Positions 39,337 to 47,642 of a stretch of DNA of 64,000 nt are shown piece after piece; positions within the stretch are counted from its first letter, which is position 1; each line of letters begins with the position of its first letter. The stretch is from Roseivirga misakiensis (GTDB lineage Bacteria; Bacteroidota; Bacteroidia; Cytophagales; Cyclobacteriaceae): the NCBI RefSeq assembly GCF_001747105.1, contig NZ_MDGQ01000003.1, forward strand, positions 1,272,119-1,336,118, read 5' to 3'. A program made the translations under genes and the position numbers. Below the pieces are notes generated by a model. That model had not been told where the DNA came from, made no database searches, and saw only the letters and a list, made by a program, of their open reading frames with translations.

Positions 39337-39371
39337 GGGACATTGTTTAAATTCAATGTCCCGAACGTCCC
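39337..39371 (+). promoter_or_regulatory. Inverted repeat just upstream of the unit 2 TPR-HTH gene
   Basis: GGGACATTG (39337-39345) and CAATGTCCC (39354-39362) are a perfect 9-bp inverted repeat with an 8-base spacer; a further GTCCC follows at 39367. The ATG is at 39376, so the hairpin could be an operator or could cover the ribosome binding site in RNA. Confidence 0.5.
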
Positions 39372-39375
39372 AAGA

Positions 39376-41154
39376 ATGCGCGCTAGTCAAATCAGAATAT
39401 TCATTTTTTTCATCTACACTCTAAGCTTGCTTCAGCTAATTTCATTCCCAATACGCGCTCAAAGACCCGTTGACAGTCTAAGAAATGTGGTGAAAGAAGG
39501 TAATGGAAGCAGTCGGATAGATGCGATAATCACCCTAGCGGGTTTTAGAAAGGATGTCGATATTAAAGAGGCCGAGTCTTTGATACGGCAGTCATTAAAA
39601 CTATCGGATTCACTCCACTATAACCAAGGAAAAGTAAAGTCTTGGCTCATACTAGCAACTATTGCCAGTAGGCAGAATAATTTTACAAAAACAGATAGTT
39701 TGATAAACCTCTCTATGAGTTTGGCTAATGAAGAAGATGATCGCCATGGGTTGACTTCCGCTTTATTGGCAAAGGGAGTCCTGAATATTAGAAAGGGTAA
39801 ATATGACGAAGCTATTCAAAATCATATTGAGGGGTTGGCGATTGCGGAATTAATAGGGGATGGTGATCTCATGCAAACTCATACTATGAATATTGGCCAT
39901 ATAAAAAGCCGCTTAGGCTTACCAGAGGAGGCCGATCGCTATTTTTTAGAATCGTTGAAAATAGCTCAGAATTTTGATCTGAAACTGAGGATAGGGCAAG
40001 TATACCTAGCCCTTGGGGTTTCTGCCTATCAGCGAGGCGACCTAGAAAGTTGTATTCTCAATTATGAAAAGGCCTTGCCTGTATTTATAGCAGAAGAAGA
40101 TCTAAGATCGGCAGGAACAGTTTTGAATAACTTGGGATACGCTTATTACTTGAAAAAAGACTTTTCTAGGGCTAATGACTTCTATGACAAATCGCTAAAA
40201 AACAGAACTCAGCTCAATGACCTCCTAGGCGTTTCAAGAATTTGGTTAAACAAAGCTCGAATTAGTTTTGAACAGGGGGATTTTTCTACAGCCTGGCGTC
40301 TTAACAAACGAGCCCTTACCATTGCCCGTGAGATCAAAGACACCAAAAGAGAGATGGAAGTACTCCATTTTATGGTCACCATTTATGAAAAGGAAGGGAA
40401 ATTGGAGGAAGCATTGGATGCCCTTCGGACTTACAACCAATTAAAAGAGGTTGTTGACAAAAAAGCCAATCAACAAAAGGTAGCCGAGCTTTCAGCACAA
40501 TTTGACTTAGAAAGGAAAGAAAATGAGCTAAGTACAACTAGACAGGAAGTAGCCCTTTTAGAGCAGAAAGAGGAGCTTTTGACTACAAGACAGTTTCTGT
40601 TAGCAACCGTTGTAGTGGTATTGATTCTAATGATGACTTTGCTTTGGCTTTATCAAAGAGGTAAGGTTAAACGGGCAAGACTGGATGAGGCAATGTATAA
40701 AAAACAACTGGGTCATGAGTTGGCATTAAAGAATGAAGAGCTCAAGTCACACGCCGATCTGCTCGTAAACCAAAGTAGCCTTATTATGAGCTTCAAAGAG
40801 CAGTTAGCAGAATTAGGAGAAAGAAGAGAAAATCTGATACCTTCAAAGCGAATAGAAGAGATCGTTAACTATCTAGAAAGACGCTCCGAAGATTACATGA
40901 CTTGGCAGCAATTTAGGCTCAAATTTGAAGAGAGTTTCCCTCGTTTTACTTCAACGCTTATAGAACTGGTTCCATCATTAACTCCGAATGAGATTGACAT
41001 TAGCATGCTTATCAAGATTAATTTGGCTAATAAGGAAATAGCCCAGATTCTGAATATTAGTTATGATGCAGTGAAAAAATCAATTCAAAGAATGTACAAG
41101 AAGATAAACCTGAATTCTCCTGAAGAATTGCGAGTTTATATACTAAAGATATGA
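39376..41154 (+). CDS. Unit 2 membrane-tethered TPR / LuxR-type HTH regulator
   Basis: 592 residues from the ATG at 39376. A signal peptide or anchor (residues 1-29, ending RAQ) precedes seven or so TPRs (residues 60-350, e.g. YDEAIQNHIEGLAIAELIGD and AGTVLNNLGYAYYLKKDFSR). A coiled coil and one membrane span (406-427) follow, then a second coiled coil and a C-terminal HTH (LANKEIAQILNISYDAVKKS, near 550). The TPRs should be periplasmic and the HTH cytoplasmic, so one protein could carry a signal across the membrane to DNA. Its recognition helix differs from those of units 3-6. It precedes surface protein 2. Confidence 0.88.
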   Translation: MRASQIRIFIFFIYTLSLLQLISFPIRAQRPVDSLRNVVKEGNGSSRIDAIITLAGFRKDVDIKEAESLIRQSLKLSDSLHYNQGKVKSWLILATIASRQNNFTKTDSLINLSMSLANEEDDRHGLTSALLAKGVLNIRKGKYDEAIQNHIEGLAIAELIGDGDLMQTHTMNIGHIKSRLGLPEEADRYFLESLKIAQNFDLKLRIGQVYLALGVSAYQRGDLESCILNYEKALPVFIAEEDLRSAGTVLNNLGYAYYLKKDFSRANDFYDKSLKNRTQLNDLLGVSRIWLNKARISFEQGDFSTAWRLNKRALTIAREIKDTKREMEVLHFMVTIYEKEGKLEEALDALRTYNQLKEVVDKKANQQKVAELSAQFDLERKENELSTTRQEVALLEQKEELLTTRQFLLATVVVVLILMMTLLWLYQRGKVKRARLDEAMYKKQLGHELALKNEELKSHADLLVNQSSLIMSFKEQLAELGERRENLIPSKRIEEIVNYLERRSEDYMTWQQFRLKFEESFPRFTSTLIELVPSLTPNEIDISMLIKINLANKEIAQILNISYDAVKKSIQRMYKKINLNSPEELRVYILKI

Positions 41155-41217
41155 TCTTGACATTCCAAAGCACTCTATGTCCCTAAAGAGCTACTATATT
41201 TTCATTTCAAATTAAAA

Positions 41218-41236
41218 TCGGCACCCTAAATACCCA
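41218..41236 (+). promoter_or_regulatory. Unit 2 shared 19-mer ahead of surface protein 2
   Basis: TCGGCACCCTAAATACCCA matches 39279-39297 at 17 of 19 bases and lies 91 bases before the ATG at 41309. A related GCACTCTATGTCCC is at about 41169. Confidence 0.55.
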
Positions 41237-41308
41237 TCCGTTGGTGCCTGATTTTGAATTTTTGGTCTGAACCAAAAAAAGGAATCTAAAAGACTCCTTA
41301 AAATTTAA

Positions 41309-43567
41309 ATGACCAGAAGTATCATTTTTAGAATTACCCTGTTGCTGATTTTATCAAATTTAGGAGTGAAAAGTTATGCCCAAAGATCAGCTTCAGCAGG
41401 AAGTATTGACCCATTTGTAGATGGATTTTCTTCTCAGGTAAGGTCTACTCGATTGAGCGATGATAAAGTATTGATCATTTACAGCACAACTGTTTCTTCT
41501 GCTACTTCTAAAATTATGGCCGTCGTCGGCACCATTTCAGGTTCGGATATTAGCTATGGCGCATCGGTGGAAGTGACTAGTATGATCTACACAAGAACTG
41601 ACGTAGCAGCTTTTTCTTCATCAAAAGCCATTGTCATTTTTGAGTCTCGGTTGTCAACCGATCAGAACAGATATGTGCTACTAGACATAAATGGGGATGC
41701 CATAACAGCCGGTTCTGAACAAACGCTTGGTGATGGTGATCAAGTTTCATTTAGGATGATGCGCGCGACAACGTTGACTAACGATAAAGTAGTGGTAGCG
41801 TATGAAAAAGATACTGGTTCTGGTAACGACAAAGAATTGAGTATTGTAGCTGGTACACTGAATGGCACAACTATTAATTGGGGAGCCACAGTGAGAGCCG
41901 CTTTTAGCGTAAGCTATTTTGATATGACCAGACTCAGTGATACCAAATTTGCTCTAGTCTACGAAGGTAACGAAGGAACTGTTAACCTAAATGAAGGTTT
42001 GATTCGTATCGGGGAACTTTCAGGAACTACAATTAATCTGGGTACGGAAGTATCTTTTGCTTCTGATGAAGTTGTTGACGTCGTACAAGTCACTGCCCTG
42101 AGCGAAACGGAAATAATTGTAGCGTGGGAATACAATGTAACCAATGACTATGCAGGAGTGACCTACGGAACTATTAGTGGAACTACCCCCACTTTTCCGG
42201 GGAACGTGGTCACCTTTTACACGGCTGAGGGAGTAGATGATTTGGACGTCGATGCTATCTCAGCTACCGAATTTATAGTGGCCATAGATGGAGGGAGTGG
42301 TGATGCCTCGCCTTTTTATACGGGAGTAGTAGTCTCAAATAACATAACTCTTACCAGTCCTTCTAATATTTATGTGGGGCAAGCCGATGACATTACTGTT
42401 TCTGCGTTGACTTCGGATAGAGTAGTGCTGGCATTTACAAATGACAACGCCGTGGGTACGCCGACTGTGGATAGAGGTGATGCAATGGTGCTTACGCTCA
42501 CAGCTACGACTAATCCAGAAATTAATGTTCTGGGGAACAGTGTTGACATTATTTCTGGAGATGGAAGCCCCTCCGTTACTGATCACACTGATTTTGGAAC
42601 AGGAGGCTCGTTGTCAAGAACTTTCACTATCCAAAATCAGGGTTCAGGTATTCTGACGCTTGGTAGCAGCTCGGTGACCATTACCGGAACTAACGCTGCT
42701 GACTTTAGTGTCAATACACAACCTGCAACTTCTGTTTCAGGTAATAGCAGCACTACTTTCATTATTGATTTTAGTTCAACTATAGCCTCAATCCGAACTG
42801 CAGAAATCCACATCAACAGCGATGACATTCACGAGCCTGAATATATATTCAGTATACAGGCGGTGGGCGGTTCCAGTGTGCCTGCTTCAGTCACAGTAGC
42901 AGCCACAGTATTCCTAGAAGGAGCATATAACGGTACCAACCTAAACACAGCAATCAATAGCAGCATACCAGCCCAACAACCCTACAATGGCGTAAATAGC
43001 CATAGCCAAACAACGAGTGTGAGTATACCAGCAAGTGCAGTAGACTGGGTATTAGTAGAACTAAGAGAAGCAAGTACAGCAGCCACGGCAACCAACGCAA
43101 CAAGAAAAGGCTCGACGGCAGGCTTTCTGATGAATGATGGGACAATCAAAGCGACAGATGGTACCAGTAACCTAACGATCAATCTGACAGGCAACACTGG
43201 GACAGATTACTATGTGGTGATTTACCATAGAAACCACCTACCAATCATGTCAGCCATAGCTATAGATGGATCAGGAGGCACACTGACCATAGACTTCACC
43301 AGCAACTCAGCGAACACCTACCAGACAACGACAGCCTTAGCAAGCCTAACCAACAACAAGTTTGGGATGCCATCAGGAGATGTGAATCAAGATGGCAGCA
43401 TCAACAGCACCGACCTGAGCACATGGCGCACCAACAACGGAGCAGCCTACAGCTACTCAGGCAATGGCAGTTCAGACTTCAACCTAGACGGAGAGATCAA
43501 TGCGGTAGACAGGAATGACTTCCAACAGAAGAACACGAGTAAGACTCGTCGGGTACCGAGTAATTGA
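41309..43567 (+). CDS. Unit 2 surface protein: repeat domain, choice-of-anchor-D-like domain, conserved C-domain
   Basis: 752 residues. A signal peptide (1-24) is followed by about seven ~55-residue repeats (residues 40-390) of the form RLSDTKFALVYEG...GELSGTTINLG, probably a beta propeller. A choice-of-anchor-D/ASPM-like domain comes next (residues 400-525; TDFGTGGSLSRTFTIQNQGS), then the shared C-domain (531-752) with two dockerin-like Ca-binding loops, ending RRVPSN. The small HTH gene follows after 5 bases. The N-terminal half is unlike any other surface protein in the array, which suggests a different ligand or role. Confidence 0.87.
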   Translation: MTRSIIFRITLLLILSNLGVKSYAQRSASAGSIDPFVDGFSSQVRSTRLSDDKVLIIYSTTVSSATSKIMAVVGTISGSDISYGASVEVTSMIYTRTDVAAFSSSKAIVIFESRLSTDQNRYVLLDINGDAITAGSEQTLGDGDQVSFRMMRATTLTNDKVVVAYEKDTGSGNDKELSIVAGTLNGTTINWGATVRAAFSVSYFDMTRLSDTKFALVYEGNEGTVNLNEGLIRIGELSGTTINLGTEVSFASDEVVDVVQVTALSETEIIVAWEYNVTNDYAGVTYGTISGTTPTFPGNVVTFYTAEGVDDLDVDAISATEFIVAIDGGSGDASPFYTGVVVSNNITLTSPSNIYVGQADDITVSALTSDRVVLAFTNDNAVGTPTVDRGDAMVLTLTATTNPEINVLGNSVDIISGDGSPSVTDHTDFGTGGSLSRTFTIQNQGSGILTLGSSSVTITGTNAADFSVNTQPATSVSGNSSTTFIIDFSSTIASIRTAEIHINSDDIHEPEYIFSIQAVGGSSVPASVTVAATVFLEGAYNGTNLNTAINSSIPAQQPYNGVNSHSQTTSVSIPASAVDWVLVELREASTAATATNATRKGSTAGFLMNDGTIKATDGTSNLTINLTGNTGTDYYVVIYHRNHLPIMSAIAIDGSGGTLTIDFTSNSANTYQTTTALASLTNNKFGMPSGDVNQDGSINSTDLSTWRTNNGAAYSYSGNGSSDFNLDGEINAVDRNDFQQKNTSKTRRVPSN
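42899..43567 (+). repeat. Shared surface-protein C-terminal repeat, copy 2
   Basis: Nearly identical in DNA to copy 1. The tail reads RRVPSN instead of RQVPSN. Confidence 0.9.
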
Positions 43568-43572
43568 GTGTT

Positions 43573-43848
43573 ATGACTGTACTGGAAGAACAAATTATTG
43601 ATCATTTAATGAAAGGATTAGAAGGAACTAATTTTAGACTTCAAGAACTGCTTAAGCGTAGATACCCGAATTTGACAGCCTATGATATTCGATTGTGTAC
43701 TTACCTAAAGGCCAATTTTTCTACTAAGGAGATTGCTGTCATATTGAACATCACGCCAGATAGTGTCAAAAAAGCAAAGCATCGATTAAGAAAGAAATTG
43801 AAATTACGTCCTGATACTTCTATAAACTCTCTTTTGGACAATAATTGA
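43573..43848 (+). CDS. Unit 2 small LuxR/GerE-type HTH protein
   Basis: 91 residues from the ATG at 43573 (MTVLEEQIIDHLMKGLEG); a TTG nine bases upstream is rejected because all other copies begin at MTVLE. The HTH is FSTKEIAVILNITPDSVKKA. The stop is 29 bases before the next TPR-HTH start, so unlike units 2, 5 and 6 the next regulator has no room for its own promoter and is probably read through from here. Confidence 0.85.
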   Translation: MTVLEEQIIDHLMKGLEGTNFRLQELLKRRYPNLTAYDIRLCTYLKANFSTKEIAVILNITPDSVKKAKHRLRKKLKLRPDTSINSLLDNN

Positions 43849-43877
43849 CTTATGCCTACTTTCGACATGGTCACAAT

Positions 43878-45650
43878 ATGTCGCGAGCAGCTAAAAATTG
43901 GTTTTTTGCCTTCCTACTTTTCTCAGTAAATCTCATTGCTCAGCAATCGCGTATAGATAGCGTCAGAAAACAAATCCCTTTGCTGTCAGGAAAAGAAAAA
44001 GTAGACGCATTAAATAGTCTGACGAGGGGTTTAATGTACTCCACGCCTGAAGAGGCTATGGCCTTGTCAAACGAAGCGATTGATCTGTCTGAAAATACGA
44101 ATTACAAGGAGGGTATAGCCATGGCTTTGATCAATCAGGGTGTGATCTTCAATGGTAAATCGCTTTATAATGAAGCTGAAGAAGTATTAATCCGTGCAAA
44201 GGATATTTCTGAGACGGCTGATTTTCAGCGTGGCTTGGCTTATTCAAACCTGAGTTTAGTCACCATCAGTATGAGAAGGAATGACTATGCAAGGGCACTA
44301 GAGCTTTCATTTTCAGGTATTGATGCTGCCAAGAAAATTGCAAATGCCGATCTTGAGGTATCTAACCTGATCAATATTGGTTCTATCAAACAGACTTTGA
44401 AAGACTATGCCAGTGCGGAGCAGTATTTGCTTGAAGCCAGAGCATTGGCTGAGTCGAATGCCAATATTGGCGCAATCAGATGGGGTCAAATCAACGGAAG
44501 CCTTGGAATTCTTAGCGCTGTCAATAAGGACTATGGAAGTGCGTTGACTTATTTTCAGGAAGCCTTGCAGGTTTTTGAAGAACTAGATTCACAAGCACAT
44601 ACGGCCAACTTGTTGTTGAATATGGGGTACTCTTACGCCCAACTTGGAGATGTGAATAATGCCAATGAGCACTATGACCAAGCTGAAGATATTTGGATTG
44701 CACTCAGAAATGAGAGGAGTCTTGGGATTATTCAAAAAAACAGAGGTGAATTGATGATGAGTATAAGTGAATTTCGACCCGCAATTGATTTTTTAGAGCA
44801 AGCATTAAAAAAAGAAGCGTTTTTAGACGACCAAGTCCTCAGCGAAGTTTACTCACTGCTGTCAGAAGCGAATGAGTCCATATCCAACCATAAAAAAGCC
44901 TTGACCTATCACAAGCAATATGTTAGTTTGAAAGACTCTATCACCAGTAGGACTAACCAGAAGAATATTACCGGAATGACGGAGCGTTTCGAATTTCAAA
45001 AAATGAAAGCCGAAAAAGAGTTAGAGTTGCAACAAATTGAAATAGAGAACCTTAAGATTGTGAAGAGCAGACAGGTAATTCTGATTGTGGCAGCGGTCTT
45101 GTTAATGATTACTTTTTGGGCAGTTTGGAACCGGAACAAACTCAAAACCAAACTAATCATAAAAGAAAAGGACAGACTTATAGCCAATCAGAAAGTAGTC
45201 CTTCAACAGCATCAGTTTGAAACGGAAAAAGAAGGGTTAGTGGCTTATGCCAAAGGTCTTTTGTCGAGTAATGAATCGCTGGAAAAGAAAGCGCTAGAAT
45301 TGGAAGAAAAACTAGAGCTTGATAAAGGCATCAATGCGGATTTAGATGGACTGTTAGCCAAGATACATTTTGCGGTCAATGGAGATAAAGACTGGGCGGC
45401 ATTTGTACTTTACTTCGAAGCAGTTTATCCACAATTTTTCTCATTGATTGAAAGCAACAAACAGGTGCAACTAACGAATAGTGAACAAAGACTACTTGCC
45501 CTTTTGAAGATTAACTTGTCCAATAAAGAAATTGCCGCATTACTCAACATTTCAAGTGATAGCGTGATCAGAGCAAAGTATCGGTTAAAACAAAAACTAG
45601 GGTTTGTTGAAACCAAAGAAATGTTGGTATTCCTGTCTGAATTGGCGTAG
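43878..45650 (+). CDS. Unit 3 membrane-tethered TPR / LuxR-type HTH regulator
   Basis: 590 residues from the ATG at 43878, where a signal peptide ending LIAQ begins; the frame extends 11 codons further up without one. Six to seven TPRs follow (residues 40-360, e.g. YGSALTYFQEALQVFEELDS and NMGYSYAQLGDVNNANEHYD), a coiled coil, one membrane span (400-418), a second coiled coil and an HTH (LSNKEIAALLNISSDSVIRA, near 547). The DNA-contacting helix is close to that of unit 4. The gene downstream is surface protein 3, with GTCCG half-sites directly after this stop. Confidence 0.88.
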   Translation: MSRAAKNWFFAFLLFSVNLIAQQSRIDSVRKQIPLLSGKEKVDALNSLTRGLMYSTPEEAMALSNEAIDLSENTNYKEGIAMALINQGVIFNGKSLYNEAEEVLIRAKDISETADFQRGLAYSNLSLVTISMRRNDYARALELSFSGIDAAKKIANADLEVSNLINIGSIKQTLKDYASAEQYLLEARALAESNANIGAIRWGQINGSLGILSAVNKDYGSALTYFQEALQVFEELDSQAHTANLLLNMGYSYAQLGDVNNANEHYDQAEDIWIALRNERSLGIIQKNRGELMMSISEFRPAIDFLEQALKKEAFLDDQVLSEVYSLLSEANESISNHKKALTYHKQYVSLKDSITSRTNQKNITGMTERFEFQKMKAEKELELQQIEIENLKIVKSRQVILIVAAVLLMITFWAVWNRNKLKTKLIIKEKDRLIANQKVVLQQHQFETEKEGLVAYAKGLLSSNESLEKKALELEEKLELDKGINADLDGLLAKIHFAVNGDKDWAAFVLYFEAVYPQFFSLIESNKQVQLTNSEQRLLALLKINLSNKEIAALLNISSDSVIRAKYRLKQKLGFVETKEMLVFLSELA

Positions 45651-45689
45651 TCCGTAAATTGTCCGGTTGTTTGATCCGTAAATTGTCCG
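45650..45689 (+). promoter_or_regulatory. Unit 3 operator candidate: two 11-bp-phased half-site pairs
   Basis: GTCCG at 45650, GTCCG at 45661, ATCCG at 45674 and GTCCG at 45685: each pair is 11 bp apart and TCCGTAAATTGTCCG is repeated exactly. It starts at the last base of the regulator stop codon and lies about 105 bases before surface protein 3. Confidence 0.65.
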
Positions 45690-45793
45690 CCTGCTAGATT
45701 AGGGCGAAACTCTACTTGTTTATGTTCTTAGCACTAATGTTTAACGAGCACAAAATTTCTTGGTAGCTCGGTAATCTTTAATGTTTTCAGATC

Positions 45794-47332
45794 ATGAGGG
45801 AGTTATCTTTTTTTCGAAAAATCATCGGGCTAGTCTTATTAGTGCTTATTAGTTTTATAAACGACTCACTCCAAGCCCAGCAATTGGATGCCACCTTTAG
45901 TGTGGAGCCTGGAGCATCGGGTAATTATAGGCTAAAGATGGTTTTAAATCAGTCGGCGACCTTCCAATTTTCAGAATCATATGCGTCTACTCAGAATGCT
46001 TTTAGCGTAATCATTAAGAACGTGTATAACGCCACACCTTCTCCGGGAGGGTTCGCCACCGCTTCTGGACTTGGCTATACTACATCAGGAGGAAAATCTG
46101 GAAACGGTACAAGCATGGGCACCTATGGTATTACATTTGGCCCTTTCATTCACACGACTGACGAGGTCGTTGTCTTCTCACTCGCTGCGAATACTACGAT
46201 TAATAGTGGTGAGACACTAACCATTCCGGTCGGCACAGTTATTCAAGCAAGCCCTGGAAATTATGGTGCAGCTCAAACTTTCAATGCTGGTCCTTATACA
46301 GCCGTGATTGCTAATGGTGCCTTTACTGGTATAGCAGCTACTATGATTACATCAGCAAGCGCACCCACATTAACCTCAGCGAACGCAACTTCTATTACCG
46401 CCACGACTGCAGTGCTTGGAGGAAATATAACTGATAATGGTGGCGCTTTTGTGACAGAAAGAGGTATTGTTTGGAGCACGAGTACTAACCCCACCACTGC
46501 GGATAACCAAATTACAAATGGCTCGGGAAGTGGTCCTTTCAGTGCAACAATAGGTTCGTTGCCTCCAGCAACTACCATTTTTTACCGGGCATATGCGATA
46601 AATTCACAAGGAACAGCTTATGGTAGTAACATCAGTTTTAGCACCTTACCTAATACAGCAACCATCGCCGCAACTGTCTTCCTTGAAGGAGCTTATAATG
46701 GTACCAACCTCAGTAAAGGAATCAATGCCGATATACCTACAAATCAGCCTTACACCATTAATGGTCATACCGGTGGAAGTACAGGTAGTGTTCCTTCGGA
46801 TGCTGTAGACTGGGTTTTAGTGGAACTACGAGAAGCAGCTTCAGCTTCAGCAGCTTTGAACTCGACAAAGATTGGCTCTGCTGCAGGTTTTTTAATGACC
46901 GATGGTAGTATCAAATCCACAGATGGCACGAGTAATCTCACGGTCTCACTAACAGGGAATACGGGTTCTGAATTTTTCATAGTGATTTATCATCGAAATC
47001 ATTTGCCGATCATGTCTTCCGCAAGCATATCTGAAAGCAGTGGTAGTTATAGTATTGACTTTACAAGTAGTGCAGCCAACACCTACCAGAACACAACAGC
47101 CCTTGTGAGTCTTTCAGGCAGTAAGTTTGGAATGGTGGCAGGAGACACCGATGGTGATGGTGACATAGACACCGATGATCTGGCTACTTGGCAATCAAAC
47201 AATGGGGTCACCTTTAACTATAGCAGTAATGGGGTCGTTGATTTTAATCTGGATGGAGAGATCAATGCGGTAGATCGCAATGACTTCCAACAGAAAAACA
47301 CAAGTAAGACCAGACAAGTACCAAGTAACTAG
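45794..47332 (+). CDS. Unit 3 surface protein: novel N-domain, Fn3-like domain, diverged C-domain
   Basis: 512 residues. A signal peptide (1-28, ending LQAQ) is followed by a cohesin-like or unknown beta domain (residues 30-185). A Fn3-like module comes next (190-285; AVLGGNITDNGGAFVTERGI, FYRAYAINSQGTAYGS), then the C-domain (291-512). Most of that C-domain is diverged from the other copies (REAASASAALNSTK, FFIVIYHRNHLPIMSS), but the last 80 bases return to the common sequence, a sign of gene conversion. Both Ca-binding loops are kept (GDTDGDGDIDTDDLATW; DFNLDGEINAVDRNDF). The small HTH gene begins 3 bases after the stop. Confidence 0.86.
   Translation: MRELSFFRKIIGLVLLVLISFINDSLQAQQLDATFSVEPGASGNYRLKMVLNQSATFQFSESYASTQNAFSVIIKNVYNATPSPGGFATASGLGYTTSGGKSGNGTSMGTYGITFGPFIHTTDEVVVFSLAANTTINSGETLTIPVGTVIQASPGNYGAAQTFNAGPYTAVIANGAFTGIAATMITSASAPTLTSANATSITATTAVLGGNITDNGGAFVTERGIVWSTSTNPTTADNQITNGSGSGPFSATIGSLPPATTIFYRAYAINSQGTAYGSNISFSTLPNTATIAATVFLEGAYNGTNLSKGINADIPTNQPYTINGHTGGSTGSVPSDAVDWVLVELREAASASAALNSTKIGSAAGFLMTDGSIKSTDGTSNLTVSLTGNTGSEFFIVIYHRNHLPIMSSASISESSGSYSIDFTSSAANTYQNTTALVSLSGSKFGMVAGDTDGDGDIDTDDLATWQSNNGVTFNYSSNGVVDFNLDGEINAVDRNDFQQKNTSKTRQVPSN
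46667..47332 (+). repeat. Shared surface-protein C-terminal repeat, copy 3 (diverged)
   Basis: Same domain at protein level but diverged DNA up to about 47250; 47250-47329 is then almost identical to the other copies. Confidence 0.85.
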
Positions 47333-47335
47333 GCC

Positions 47336-47608
47336 ATGACTATTTTAGAAAGGCAAATCATGGATAGGCTGATGAGTGAGTTGCAAGCACCGACTTTGAC
47401 TTTTCAACAGCAGCTAAAGAAGACATATCCCTGTCTTACGGCTTACGATCTTCGACTGTGTACCTACCTCAAGGCCAATCTTTCTACAAAGGAAATTGCC
47501 ACATTGCTTAACATTACTCCAGATAGCGTAAAGAAAGCTAAACACAGATTGAGGAAGAAGTTGTCTATTGACGCAACTACTACTTGGGGGACAGCTTTTG
47601 GGAAATAA
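47336..47608 (+). CDS. Unit 3 small LuxR/GerE-type HTH protein
   Basis: 90 residues (MTILERQIMDRLMSELQAPT) starting 3 bases after the surface-protein stop, the tightest spacing of the six. The HTH is LSTKEIATLLNITPDSVKKA. The next TPR-HTH gene starts 34 bases after the stop, so surface protein 3, this gene and that regulator may form one transcript. Confidence 0.85.
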   Translation: MTILERQIMDRLMSELQAPTLTFQQQLKKTYPCLTAYDLRLCTYLKANLSTKEIATLLNITPDSVKKAKHRLRKKLSIDATTTWGTAFGK

Positions 47609-47642
47609 AAATTGAACTTTCTATCTTGAGAGGCATTTGACC

